Assembly (NCBI GenBank): GCA_002790835.1
Contig: PFVX01000021.1
Location: 1 to 64,000 of the forward strand
Reading direction: 5' to 3'
Source of the DNA: a bacterium CG_4_9_14_3_um_filter_65_15
GTDB lineage: Bacteria; Krumholzibacteriota; Krumholzibacteriia; LZORAL124-64-63
Length of the DNA: 64,000 bases
The notes beneath the pieces were generated by a model that saw nothing but the letters and a program-made list of their open reading frames with translations, was not told the origin of the DNA and did not search any database. The first letter of the stretch is position 1, and every line of letters begins with the position of its first letter. Positions 18,261-26,498 of the stretch are shown piece after piece. The translations under genes were made by a program, and so were the position numbers.

Positions 18261-19568
18261 ATGTTCGACGTGGCAGCGGCAAACAAGAAGACCGGCAAGA
18301 AGACGGGAACCAAGAAGACGACCAAGAAGGCGCCCGCGAAATCCGCCTCCTCCCAGGGCGAACTGGGCTTCGGCAAACCGGCCGCCCAGGCCGCGGCGAA
18401 GACTCCGGCCAAACCGGTCAAGGCACCTACCAAGGTGAACGCCAAGGCCGACCCGGTGGATCAGGCGGCAGGTCGGGGCGCCGCCTTCGGCAAGGTGGCC
18501 CGGCGCATCCGCAGCGAATCGAACCTCATCCGGCAGAAGATCCTGCTGGGCGATAAGCCGGTGATGAAATTTCCCCTGCGCTCGCTGAGCAACGTGACCT
18601 ACAGCGGATCCACGGGCTATTTCAAGATGAAGGGCAAGCTGAAGGAACGCACCCTGACGGTCAACACCGTCAAGACCTTCGCGCAGACCCTCAAGATGAT
18701 GGCCCTGTCCAAGGAACTGGTCGAGACCGACGACATCGCCACCAAGAGAGAGGCCTACTACGTCTCCAAGAACTGGGCCGAGGCGCGCTTCAAGGAGCAG
18801 CCCGAATCCGACACGGTGATGGAGGATGTCGAGGCTTTCTTCGGCGTGAATCGCGAGCAGCTTGGCTTCGTGCCCGAGGAAAAGGGCGGCGACGTGGCCG
18901 GCCGCCTGGTGGTCATCGACCACGATCGCGACACCGGCGAGAAGCTGCGCATCGACTGCACCCGCTTCGGCAGCGGTGCCTACTCCATCCCCATCTCGGT
19001 GGAGGAGCTGGAGTTCGAGACCGACGCCACCTTCATCCTCTGCATCGAGACCGCCGGCATGTTCCAGCGCCTGGTCAAACACAACTACTGGAAGAAGGCC
19101 GACTGCATCCTGATCTCCCTGGGCGGCGTGCCCACGCGCGCCTGCCGCCGCTTCGTGCGGCGCCTGGCCGACAGCCACGGCTTGCCGGTCTACGTGTTCG
19201 TCGACGGCGACCCCTACGGTTTCAGCAACATCTACCGCACCCTGAAGGTGGGCAGCGGCAACGCCGCGCACCTGAACGAGTACTTCTGCGTGCCCCAGGC
19301 GCATCTGCTGGGCATCACCCCGCAGGACATCATCGACTACGAGCTGCCGACACACCCGTTGAAGGACGTGGATATCAAGCGCGCCAAGGACGCCCTGAAG
19401 AACGATCCCTTCATCCTGCACTACAAGGCGTGGCAGCAGGCCCTGCAGCAGATGATCAAGATGGGGGTCCGCGCCGAGCAGCAGGCCCTGGCCAAGCACG
19501 GCCTCAACTACGTGATGGACGAGTATTTGCCCAACAAGCTGGCGGATGTTGGGCGGTTCCTGCCCTGA
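18261..19568 (+). CDS. top6A: DNA topoisomerase VI subunit A (Spo11-like) with a basic N-terminal tail
   Basis: A 435-residue DNA-cleaving subunit. Residues 1-75 are a Lys/Ala/Pro-rich low-complexity tail resembling histone H1 tails. The winged-helix domain has the catalytic tyrosine in ATKREAYYVSKNW (about 166/167). The TOPRIM domain supplies the metal-binding Glu in CIETAGMFQRL (about 263) and the acidic pair in VYVFVDGDPYGFSNIYR (about 315). The ending ADVGRFLP is typical of the family. ATG 18261 and GTG 18270 are both possible; GGAAGG at 18255-18260 favours the GTG. The stop codon touches the left arm of a long hairpin. Confidence 0.93.
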   Translation: MFDVAAANKKTGKKTGTKKTTKKAPAKSASSQGELGFGKPAAQAAAKTPAKPVKAPTKVNAKADPVDQAAGRGAAFGKVARRIRSESNLIRQKILLGDKPVMKFPLRSLSNVTYSGSTGYFKMKGKLKERTLTVNTVKTFAQTLKMMALSKELVETDDIATKREAYYVSKNWAEARFKEQPESDTVMEDVEAFFGVNREQLGFVPEEKGGDVAGRLVVIDHDRDTGEKLRIDCTRFGSGAYSIPISVEELEFETDATFILCIETAGMFQRLVKHNYWKKADCILISLGGVPTRACRRFVRRLADSHGLPVYVFVDGDPYGFSNIYRTLKVGSGNAAHLNEYFCVPQAHLLGITPQDIIDYELPTHPLKDVDIKRAKDALKNDPFILHYKAWQQALQQMIKMGVRAEQQALAKHGLNYVMDEYLPNKLADVGRFLP

Positions 19569-19669
19569 GGTTGCCGGTGGGTCCGGGTGTCTTCCGTTTG
19601 AAGCTTAGGTCGGGCCTGCGGCCCTCCAATGCGCTTCCGCACGGAAGACACCCGGACCCACCGGCAACC
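19569..19669. repeat. Long hairpin at the 3' end of top6A (element copy C)
   Basis: Perfect 29-base inverted arms at 19569-19597 and 19641-19669 enclose a 43-base loop. Beyond one bulge the arms continue into GCCCTG, which is the last codons and stop of top6A on the left. The loop refolds: GAAGC/GCTTC outside, then GGGCC-TGC-GGCCC. Read on the minus strand the apex is GGGCC-GCA-GGCCC-GA, similar to the apex of the hairpins at 54341 and 59161 but with different flanks. There is no T-run beside it, so a simple rho-independent terminator is not obvious. It lies directly after a stop codon, like the other two copies. Confidence 0.85.
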
Positions 19670-19768
19670 AACAGGGCGAGGCGCCGATAACCTGGGCGTG
19701 CACAGAGGCCCGCTCCGTGTTAATTTCGGACCACGCGACAACCTCCCATTCTGCCCAAAGGACGAGCC

Positions 19769-20422
19769 GTGCGCAGCATCCTGGTCATCGAACGCAAGCA
19801 CCTGTTCCCCGGCCTCAGCCCCCAAGGGTTTTTGCCCGACGGCGCCGTCGATCTCGAGGCCCTGGCCCCGCACCTGTTCTTCGCCGAGCGCGACTACATG
19901 GAGCAGAACAGCCACTACAAGCAGGTCATCCCCTACATGATGCTGCAGCGGGGCGAGGGCGCCGAAGCGCGCGTTCTGTGCTACCAGCGCCGCACGAAGC
20001 ACACCGAGGCGCGCCTGGGCGGGCTGTGGAGCGTGGGCTTCGGCGGGCACATCGAACCGGTGGATCGCACCGATGACGTGGTGAAGGCCCACGGCCTGGT
20101 CATGGCCACGGCGATTCGGGAACTGGAAGAGGAAACCGGATTGAACCCCGGGCCCGACGCTCTGCAAATGCGCGGGTATATCAACTCCGATAGTGAGGAC
20201 GTTTCGAGCGTGCACTTCGGGGTGGTCTTCACCGTGGCCCTGGACAGCATGCCCGGCGAGGACGAGGAGATCATGGAACTGGTTTCCCGGCAGTCCGAAC
20301 CGCACCAGGCGCACTGGATCGAAGCCGCCAAACTCCCCGCAATGACGACGCCGGGAGACGCCCCTGAGGGAGCCAGCTTCGAGGACTGGTCAAGGATCGC
20401 GGTGGCGGGGGTTTTGGGCTAA
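19769..20422 (+). CDS. Nudix-fold hydrolase with an expanded Nudix box
   Basis: A 217-residue protein of the Nudix superfamily, which hydrolyses nucleoside-diphosphate-linked compounds. The Nudix helix TAIRELEEETGL (about 112-123) has the complete RE-x2-EE-x-G core, and GGLWSVGFGGHIEP supplies the preceding strand and glycine. About 20 residues lie between the box's first glutamate and the RE pair, where 7 are usual, so the box carries an insertion (DRTDDVVKAHGLV). The start is GTG 19769 with AAAGGA upstream. It overlaps the convergent methyltransferase gene by four bases. The substrate cannot be inferred. Confidence 0.8.
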   Translation: MRSILVIERKHLFPGLSPQGFLPDGAVDLEALAPHLFFAERDYMEQNSHYKQVIPYMMLQRGEGAEARVLCYQRRTKHTEARLGGLWSVGFGGHIEPVDRTDDVVKAHGLVMATAIRELEEETGLNPGPDALQMRGYINSDSEDVSSVHFGVVFTVALDSMPGEDEEIMELVSRQSEPHQAHWIEAAKLPAMTTPGDAPEGASFEDWSRIAVAGVLG

Positions 20423-21039
20423 TCACCGGCCGTCGGCTTGGCCCCCACCATCTCGATGACCATCGCCGGGCCGCGGTGGCCCTTCCCCTCGTCCAGCTCG
20501 ATTTCCTTTTCCTCGGCCCGCAAAAGATCCAGCCCGGCGTACTGGCGCTTCAGTTCGTCGAGGTCGTGCAGCCATTCCAGCCGCGGCGGCCCGCCCGAGT
20601 TGCGCCCGAACTGGGCCTTGCTGAAGGAAACGTGCAGGAGATGCCCGCCGGGTCGCAGCGCTGCGACCACACGGCGGTGGACATCGGCCATGTCCTGCGG
20701 GCCCATGTGGGCGTAGCCCATGACGATCAGGTCCCAGGAATCCTTGTCCCAGTCACCCTCGATCAGATCCCCCAGGATGTAGTCGATTTCCACGCCGCAA
20801 CGGGCCGCCAGTTCCAAGGCCTTGCGCCGCCCGACGGCCGAACTGTCCCACGCGGTGACCGCGTGCCCGAGTCCCGCGGCGTACACCGCATTGCGCCCCT
20901 CGCCCTCGGCCAAAAACAGGGCTTTGCCTGCGGGCAAACCGGGCAGTTCGTGCGCCAGCAATGGATGGGGTTCCTCACCGTAGAAAAATCGTTCCTGATC
21001 GTAGCGACGGTCCCAGTCGTTCCGGTGTTCCTCTGTCAT
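20419..21039 (-). CDS. Class I SAM-dependent methyltransferase (TehB-like)
   Basis: A 206-residue Rossmann methyltransferase. It opens with NDWDRRYDQERFFYGEEPHPLL, a start seen in TehB/thiopurine-type methyltransferases. KALFLAEGEGRNAVYAAGLGHAVTAWD is the SAM-binding glycine motif followed by the acidic residue, WDLIVMGYAHM is motif II and LRPGGHLLHVSFSK motif III. It is a single gene with its own start, divergent from malate dehydrogenase and overlapping the Nudix gene tail to tail. The substrate may be a small molecule such as a chalcogen oxyanion; that is inference from family resemblance only. Confidence 0.82.
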   Translation of the reverse strand: MTEEHRNDWDRRYDQERFFYGEEPHPLLAHELPGLPAGKALFLAEGEGRNAVYAAGLGHAVTAWDSSAVGRRKALELAARCGVEIDYILGDLIEGDWDKDSWDLIVMGYAHMGPQDMADVHRRVVAALRPGGHLLHVSFSKAQFGRNSGGPPRLEWLHDLDELKRQYAGLDLLRAEEKEIELDEGKGHRGPAMVIEMVGAKPTAGD

Positions 21040-21185
21040 CGCCCTGCACCGCCCGTGGTGATAGAAGACTGATATCCTTGGCTTTCGCTCCCCCGAACCC
21101 GCTGGAAATGTCCGACCGGGGGTGTTATCGTGACCGAGTTCCCAACAAAAACACGATCATCCCCAAAGGCAAGGAGCACGCGGTC

Positions 21186-22139
21186 ATGATCAACAAGATC
21201 GGAGTCATCGGCGGCGGAAATATCGGCGGCGTCGTCGTCTCGGAAATCGTCAGCCGCGGCCTGGCCCGCAACGTGGGTCTGGTGGACGTCAAGCCCCCCG
21301 AATTCGCCAAGGGCAAGTGCCTGGACATCGCCGAAGCCACGCCGGTCATGGGCCGCGACGTGAACATCGAGGGCAGCAAGACCTACGAGGTCATCGAGGG
21401 CGCCGACTTCATCATCAACACCGCCGGGGTCCCCCGCGCCGTGCGTCCCGACGGCACCTTCCCCTCGCGCGAGGAACTGCTTTCGATCAACCTGAAGATC
21501 ACCGACCAGGTCGCCGCCGGCATCAAGAAGTATGCTCCGGATGCCTTCGTGATCTCCATCGCCAACCCCCTGGACGCCATCGTCTACCGGCTCTTCAAGA
21601 AGCTGAAGTTCAAACCCAACAAGATCATGGGCATGGCCGGCGTCCTGGATTCGGCCCGCTACAAGTACTTCGTCGCCCGGGCGGCCAACGTCTCGGTGGA
21701 GAACGTCGAAGCGGTTGTGCTCGGCGGTCACGGCGACACCATGGTGCCCATCCGCAGCGCCTGCCGCGTCTACGGGCTGCCCGTGGAGCAGTTCGTTTCC
21801 AAGACCCAGCTGGCCAAGATCGAAGACCGCACGCGCAAGGCGGGCGGCGAAGTGGTCGGCCTGCTCGGCAGCGGCTCGGCCTTCGTCAGCCCCGCGGTCA
21901 GCGCCCTGGAGATGGTCGAGGCCATCGCCTTCGACAAGCGCAAGATCGTGCCGGTGGCCGCCTGCCTGCAAGGCGAGTACGGGGTCAAGGACCTGTTCGT
22001 GGGCGTGCCTGCGATCCTCGGCAAGAACGGTGTGGAAGAGATCATCAAGATCAAGCTGACGCCGGAGGAACGCGCGGCGTTCAAGAACTCGATCAACGCC
22101 GTCAAGAAGACCTGCGCGGCGGTGGATAAGGCCAAGTAA
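21186..22139 (+). CDS. mdh: Malate dehydrogenase (LDH-like clade)
   Basis: A 317-residue NAD-dependent dehydrogenase converting malate and oxaloacetate in the TCA cycle. INKIGVIGGGNIGGVV is the Rossmann GxGxxG loop with the acceptor Asp in VGLVDV. The substrate-loop arginines lie in GVPRAVRPDGTFPSR, ISIANPLDAI is the cofactor region, and LGGHGDTMVP carries the catalytic histidine. This is the LDH-like MDH type found in many FCB and deep-branching bacteria. The ATG at 21186 follows AAGGAG about ten bases upstream; an in-frame ATG further up is less family-like. A GC hairpin follows the gene. Confidence 0.95.
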   Translation: MINKIGVIGGGNIGGVVVSEIVSRGLARNVGLVDVKPPEFAKGKCLDIAEATPVMGRDVNIEGSKTYEVIEGADFIINTAGVPRAVRPDGTFPSREELLSINLKITDQVAAGIKKYAPDAFVISIANPLDAIVYRLFKKLKFKPNKIMGMAGVLDSARYKYFVARAANVSVENVEAVVLGGHGDTMVPIRSACRVYGLPVEQFVSKTQLAKIEDRTRKAGGEVVGLLGSGSAFVSPAVSALEMVEAIAFDKRKIVPVAACLQGEYGVKDLFVGVPAILGKNGVEEIIKIKLTPEERAAFKNSINAVKKTCAAVDKAK

Positions 22140-22164
22140 ACCGAAGCCAATGTTCCCGAAATAG

Positions 22165-22188
22165 GGCCGGATCCTGCGGGGTCCGGCC
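22165..22188 (+). terminator. Hairpin after malate dehydrogenase
   Basis: GGCCGGA (22165-22171) pairs with TCCGGCC (22182-22188), and three more pairs reach a TGCG tetraloop, giving a 10-pair stem. Only TAATT follows, so it is a weak T-tract terminator. It lies 25 bases after the stop codon. Confidence 0.6.
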
Positions 22189-22191
22189 TAA

Positions 22192-22220
22192 TTGTCTGGC
22201 CTCCGAAAAATCAATATGGT
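22192..22220 (+). promoter_or_regulatory. Putative promoter of the M14 carboxypeptidase gene
   Basis: TTGTCT (22192-22197), 17 bases, then TATGGT (22215-22220). Transcription would begin near 22227, where there is an in-frame ATG; the signal peptide and a GGAG site instead favour translation from 22278. Confidence 0.4.
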
Positions 22221-22277
22221 ATTATTATGACTTCACTTGCGGTTTCATCCTGTCTTGCGCATACCCGGGAGTTATCC

Positions 22278-24884
22278 ATGCGTTTCCGCTTCCTGTTGGC
22301 CTGCATCCTGACCGTGATGGGGACGGTCGGGGCCTTGGCCTTCGGGGCCTCCCCATCCCACCACGCCCGCGTCGAGGTCCTCCTGACCGCCCCTTCCGAC
22401 CAGGCCTTCATCGACGCCCATCTCGACCAGCTGGACGTGATCTCAACCAAGCGGGGCGTGGCGGTCCAGTTGGCGGCATCCCCGGACGACCTGGAACTGC
22501 TGCGCACTTCCGGGCTCCGGTGGCGGATCCTGGACCGGGACATGGAGAACATCGCCCGCTATGCGGATAAGGGTTCGAACTTCGGCATCTTCCACACCTT
22601 TTCCGAGAGCGCAGCCTTCCTGGACAGCCTGCGCGTGTTGTATCCCCAGGTGGTCAGCGCCAAGTATTCCATCGGACAGAGCGGCGAGGGCCGCGAGATC
22701 TTCGCGGTTCGCCTCTCGGACAACCCGGACGTGGACGAGAACGAGCCCGAGATCCTCATCGACTGCCTGCACCATGCCCGCGAGGTGATGGCCTCCGAAT
22801 TCGGGATCATGTTCGCCGAGTACCTGGCGCAGAACTATGGATCCGACCCGCAGATCACCTGGCTGCTGGACAACCGCGAACTCTCCATCGTGCCCATCGT
22901 CAACCCCGACGGGTTCGTCTACAACGAGACCACCGACCCCGGCGGCGGCGGCATGTGGCGCAAGACGCGGCGGAACAACGGCGACGGGACGTTCGGCGTG
23001 GACCCCAACCGCAACTATCCCTACGAGTGGGGATACGACAACAGCGGCAGCAGCGGCAGCACCAGCAGCGAAACCTATCGCGGCCCCTTCGCCGCCAGTG
23101 AACCCGAAGTCCAGACCATGATGGCCTTCATCGACGCCCACGACTTCATGACCGGCAATTCCGTCCACACCTTCAGCAACCTGACCCTCTACCCCTGGGG
23201 ATACACATCCGGCCCCACGTCGGACGACGCGATCTTCGACCAGCTCGCCGCCGAGATGACCCGCTACAACGGTTACACCCCCGGCCAACCGGGCCAGGTC
23301 CTGTACAACGTCAACGGCGGTTCCCTGGACTGGAACTACGCCGCGACCGCCGGACACCCCAAAATGTTCTCCTTCAGCAACGAAATCGGCGGCGGCAACG
23401 ACGGTTTCTGGCCACCTGAGAGCCGCCGCCGGCCCCTGTTCGAGGAAAACATCTGGCCGAACATCCTGCTGATGCGGGCGGCGGGACCCTTCGTGACGGT
23501 GTCCGATCCTGTGGCCACCGCCTCGGTACCGGCCAAGGTCGTGAACCCCGGCGAAGCGGGATATCTGGACCTGACGGTCACCAACCAGTCGGCCGTCAGC
23601 AGCACCCTGGGAGGCACCTTGCACCTGGGGACCAACGACCCCTGGGTGCAGTTCACCTCCGCCACCGCCGGTTACGGCGCCCTCGTCCCCATGGCCACCG
23701 CGACCCTGGGTTCCGCAGCCTTTCCCTTCAGCGTGGATCCCGGCTGCCCATCCGGCCACACCGTGGACGTCACGGTGACGGTGTCGATGCCCGGGGGCGA
23801 CCTGGACTACCCGTTGCACTTCGTGGTGGGGCAGGCTCCGGCGATCCTGGCCGACGACCTGGAATCCGGAACGGGCAACTGGACCTTGACCGGCAGCTGG
23901 GCCACGACGACGGCCCAGGCCCACAGCCCGACCCACTCCCTGACGGATTCTCCGGCAGGGAACTACGGCGACAATGCCTCCTCCGCCGCCATCCTCAACG
24001 GCACCTGGCCGGCCACCCGCCTGGAATTCTGGACGGCCTACGCCCTCGAAGACGGCTACGATTACGGATACGTTCAGATCTCCGCCGCCGGTGGCCCTTG
24101 GCTCACCCTGGGATCCTTCACCGGGACCCAGGCCTCCTGGATCCACCAGGACCTCGATTTGTCCGCTTTCGGCGGGCAGGACATCGCCGTCCGCTTTGCC
24201 CTCACTTCCGATGGCTACGTGGTGGATGACGGCATGTACATCGACGACGTCGTTTTGTATGGGGATTCGGGAACCAACCAGGCGCCGTCGGTGCCCGAGG
24301 TCCTGGCCCCCGCCGGAACGACCACCGGTCTGCAGGCGGAACTCTCGGTGGGCAACAGCACCGACCCTGAAGGAGACACCCTGACCTACGGATTTCGGGT
24401 CTACAGCGACGCCGAGGCCACCCAAATCGTCGCCACGACCGACGGCATCCCCGCGGGCAGCGGCAGCACGGCCTGGACCACGCCCGAATTGCCGGCCGGC
24501 GACTACTGGTGGCGCGCCTACGCCGCCGACACCCTGAACCGCAGCTCGCTGAGCGCGGCCACCGGCTTCACCGCCGGCACCGCCAGCGGCGTCCCTTTGC
24601 CGGGGACCGGCACACCCTCCCTCGAAATTCTCGCCGGCGTCACCGGATCCGGGACGCGGCTGAGGCTGACCCAGACCGGCGCCGGCCCCGTGCGGGTGGA
24701 TGTCTTCGATATGCGGGGCCGCCGGGTGCGGCGCCTCGCCTCCGGCACCATGACCGAGGGCCGGCATGAGTTGTTCTGGGACGGACGCGACGACCAGGGC
24801 ACCACCGCCGCCAGTGGCCTGTATCTGGTGCGTGCGGTCATGGGAGAAACGGCCCTCACCGGTCGGGTGACGCTGGTCCGCTAA
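22278..24884 (+). CDS. Secreted M14 zinc carboxypeptidase with FlgD-like C-terminal domain
   Basis: An 868-residue exported protease. The signal peptide (about 1-25, FLLACILTVMGTVGALAFG) is followed by a propeptide-like region and an M14 catalytic domain: zinc ligands H and E in CLHHAREVMASEFG (about 163-168), substrate arginine region WRKTRRNNGDGTFGVDPNRN, third ligand in NSVHTFSNLTLYPWG, catalytic Glu in SFSNEIGGG. Beta-sandwich domains follow, including a MAM/LamG-like part (LADDLESGTGNWTL... GMYIDDVVLYGD). The end is a FlgD-Ig-like domain (VDVFDMRGRRVRRL... LFWDGRDDQGTTAASGLY). In FCB bacteria this domain marks proteins sorted to the cell surface. Confidence 0.9.
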   Translation: MRFRFLLACILTVMGTVGALAFGASPSHHARVEVLLTAPSDQAFIDAHLDQLDVISTKRGVAVQLAASPDDLELLRTSGLRWRILDRDMENIARYADKGSNFGIFHTFSESAAFLDSLRVLYPQVVSAKYSIGQSGEGREIFAVRLSDNPDVDENEPEILIDCLHHAREVMASEFGIMFAEYLAQNYGSDPQITWLLDNRELSIVPIVNPDGFVYNETTDPGGGGMWRKTRRNNGDGTFGVDPNRNYPYEWGYDNSGSSGSTSSETYRGPFAASEPEVQTMMAFIDAHDFMTGNSVHTFSNLTLYPWGYTSGPTSDDAIFDQLAAEMTRYNGYTPGQPGQVLYNVNGGSLDWNYAATAGHPKMFSFSNEIGGGNDGFWPPESRRRPLFEENIWPNILLMRAAGPFVTVSDPVATASVPAKVVNPGEAGYLDLTVTNQSAVSSTLGGTLHLGTNDPWVQFTSATAGYGALVPMATATLGSAAFPFSVDPGCPSGHTVDVTVTVSMPGGDLDYPLHFVVGQAPAILADDLESGTGNWTLTGSWATTTAQAHSPTHSLTDSPAGNYGDNASSAAILNGTWPATRLEFWTAYALEDGYDYGYVQISAAGGPWLTLGSFTGTQASWIHQDLDLSAFGGQDIAVRFALTSDGYVVDDGMYIDDVVLYGDSGTNQAPSVPEVLAPAGTTTGLQAELSVGNSTDPEGDTLTYGFRVYSDAEATQIVATTDGIPAGSGSTAWTTPELPAGDYWWRAYAADTLNRSSLSAATGFTAGTASGVPLPGTGTPSLEILAGVTGSGTRLRLTQTGAGPVRVDVFDMRGRRVRRLASGTMTEGRHELFWDGRDDQGTTAASGLYLVRAVMGETALTGRVTLVR

Positions 24885-25717
24885 CGGGAAAGCGAATCCC
24901 TGGGTGACACTCCCAGGACCACCGGCAGAATCCGGGCCGGATCCCACGTCGGTCCCCCCGGACCCAGGCGGGAATGGTCCACCCAGAGCTGGGCCGGGAG
25001 ATTTCCTTCCAGGTGCTGGGCGCACACGACATCCAGGGGCAACCCCAGGATCAAGGTGTTGAAATCGTGCATGGAAAGGGGACGGGAGCAGTGCATGAGC
25101 AGCGCCCGGCCCTGGGCGTCCTCCCCCAGGGCCGCCTCGGTCCAGGTTTCGGTGCCTGCTCGCCATCGCGCCTCGCCGGAGCGTTTGATCAGGCGCAGGT
25201 TCTGAACCACCGTCCGGTAGGTGGCGGCCACCGAATCCAGCGCCGTCTCATCCAGGTCGAAGATGCGCAGAGGTGGATCTTGCGGGCGCAAGGGGTCCAG
25301 GGCCAGGGCGGACCGGTAGTGATTGACCGCGGGGTTGAGCACGCACCCGTCGACCTGGCAGTAACCCACATGGGTGAGGCCGTCCTCCTGATACATGCCG
25401 GCGTTGATGGCCGCCACCAGACCGAACTCCCCGCACCATTGTTCCAGGCTGAGGCCCTCCCGGGAACCGGCGGTCTCCGTGCTGATCACCCGCAGCCGCC
25501 AACGCTGGGGATCGACCCGCAGGATCCTCAGGTCCCCTGCGGCATCCGGCTGGCCGCTCCGTGAGGACCAAACCGCCATTTCCAGCCCCGGCTCCAACGT
25601 GCGCCATGGGCTCGGATCGCCTTTGGCGCCCCGGCACCCCGAGGCGGAAACCAGCATCCCCGCCAAGGCCAAGGCGGCCGCCACGCGAACCCCTCGGACT
25701 TTCTCAACCGTTGGCAC
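24881..25717 (-). CDS. Phosphodiester-glycosidase-like (DUF2233/NAGPA) lipoprotein
   Basis: A 278-residue lipoprotein. A GTG start at 25717 with GGAG upstream gives a signal peptide ending VSASGC, and it overlaps the upstream hydrolase stop by 14 bases. The core resembles the phosphodiester glycosidase domain of the NAGPA family: LVAAINAGMYQEDGLTHVGY (the NAGxF/Y loop), ALLMHCSRPLSMHDFNTLI, and LPLDVVCAQHLEGNLPAQLWV. Such enzymes cleave GlcNAc-phosphodiesters or related cell-wall glycans. The stop overlaps the convergent M14 gene by four bases. Last gene of a minus-strand operon. Confidence 0.7.
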   Translation of the reverse strand: MPTVEKVRGVRVAAALALAGMLVSASGCRGAKGDPSPWRTLEPGLEMAVWSSRSGQPDAAGDLRILRVDPQRWRLRVISTETAGSREGLSLEQWCGEFGLVAAINAGMYQEDGLTHVGYCQVDGCVLNPAVNHYRSALALDPLRPQDPPLRIFDLDETALDSVAATYRTVVQNLRLIKRSGEARWRAGTETWTEAALGEDAQGRALLMHCSRPLSMHDFNTLILGLPLDVVCAQHLEGNLPAQLWVDHSRLGPGGPTWDPARILPVVLGVSPRDSLSR

Positions 25718-26489
25718 GGATCCACTCCACGGCTTGATTAACGGCCTCATCGCACCACAGCAACGAGTTGTGCCCCCAGCCACCATCCACCACCACTTCC
25801 GGGCAGTCCACCAGGGTGGCCGCACGGTAGGGGACCGTGATGGTGTCATGGGCCGAACGAATATTCAACACTTCCGGGCCGCTGGGCATCGTCAGGGACT
25901 TGACGAACCCGCCCGTTGGCCGCAGGCTCCGGCCGCAGGGGCCCAGCGCCAGATGCGCCAGGTGAGTGCCCTTCCACGGCGCCCCGAACGCTACCAGCAA
26001 ACGCCGACGACCACCGACCGGTCCGGGGTAGCAACAGGCCGCCAGCAGGGCGCCCAAGCTGTGCCCGACCAGGACCTGATCTCGCCCGGGGAACTCTCGC
26101 GAAAGCCGGTCGAGATACTTTTCCAGGCGCCCGGCTTCCTCGAACGGTTCACTGCGGAACGTATCAAAATGATAGACCTGAAAACTCAACCCCTTCCGGG
26201 ACATGGCTTTTCTTAAGCGAATGAAAATGGATTCTGATTCAGTGAAACCAGGGATCAAAATCACTATCGGACCGGTTTCCTCCTCCCGAGCGGCCCCCGA
26301 TGGCCGCAACAGATCCAGCGGCAACATGGCCCACAGCCAGTATTGCATGAGTGATTCCCGAGCCAGGGCGGTGATCCCCCGTCCCGATAGCATCTGTTCC
26401 GGTTCGCCGCCCATCAGGGAGGTCAACAGGAAGGTCCACAGGCAATAGAGCAGGGGAATCGAAAAAACGAGAAGCAAGATCCAGCCCAT
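25704..26489 (-). CDS. Alpha/beta hydrolase with N-terminal membrane segment
   Basis: A 261-residue alpha/beta-hydrolase-fold protein. It begins with a membrane helix (WILLLVFSIPLLYCLWTFLLTS). VILIPGFTESESIFIRL is the first strand and oxyanion region, and the nucleophile elbow is VLVGHSLGALLA. A late GGWGHNSLLWCDEAV supplies a catalytic His candidate, and IRSAHDTITVPY the Asp. Lipase/esterase or thioesterase activity is likely on the inner face of the envelope. The ATG at 26489 lies ten bases after the S9 peptidase stop, so it belongs to the same operon. Substrate unknown. Confidence 0.75.
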   Translation of the reverse strand: MGWILLLVFSIPLLYCLWTFLLTSLMGGEPEQMLSGRGITALARESLMQYWLWAMLPLDLLRPSGAAREEETGPIVILIPGFTESESIFIRLRKAMSRKGLSFQVYHFDTFRSEPFEEAGRLEKYLDRLSREFPGRDQVLVGHSLGALLAACCYPGPVGGRRRLLVAFGAPWKGTHLAHLALGPCGRSLRPTGGFVKSLTMPSGPEVLNIRSAHDTITVPYRAATLVDCPEVVVDGGWGHNSLLWCDEAVNQAVEWIRANG

Positions 26490-26498
26490 GATGTCTGC

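Noticed and set aside
22443-25166. Very long open frames antisense to real genes (for example opposite the M14 carboxypeptidase, and opposite the decarboxylase and HAD genes)
   Set aside because: They are shadows created by the GC-ending codons of the true genes, have Gly/Ala/Arg/His-biased composition, no ribosome sites and no recognisable domains.
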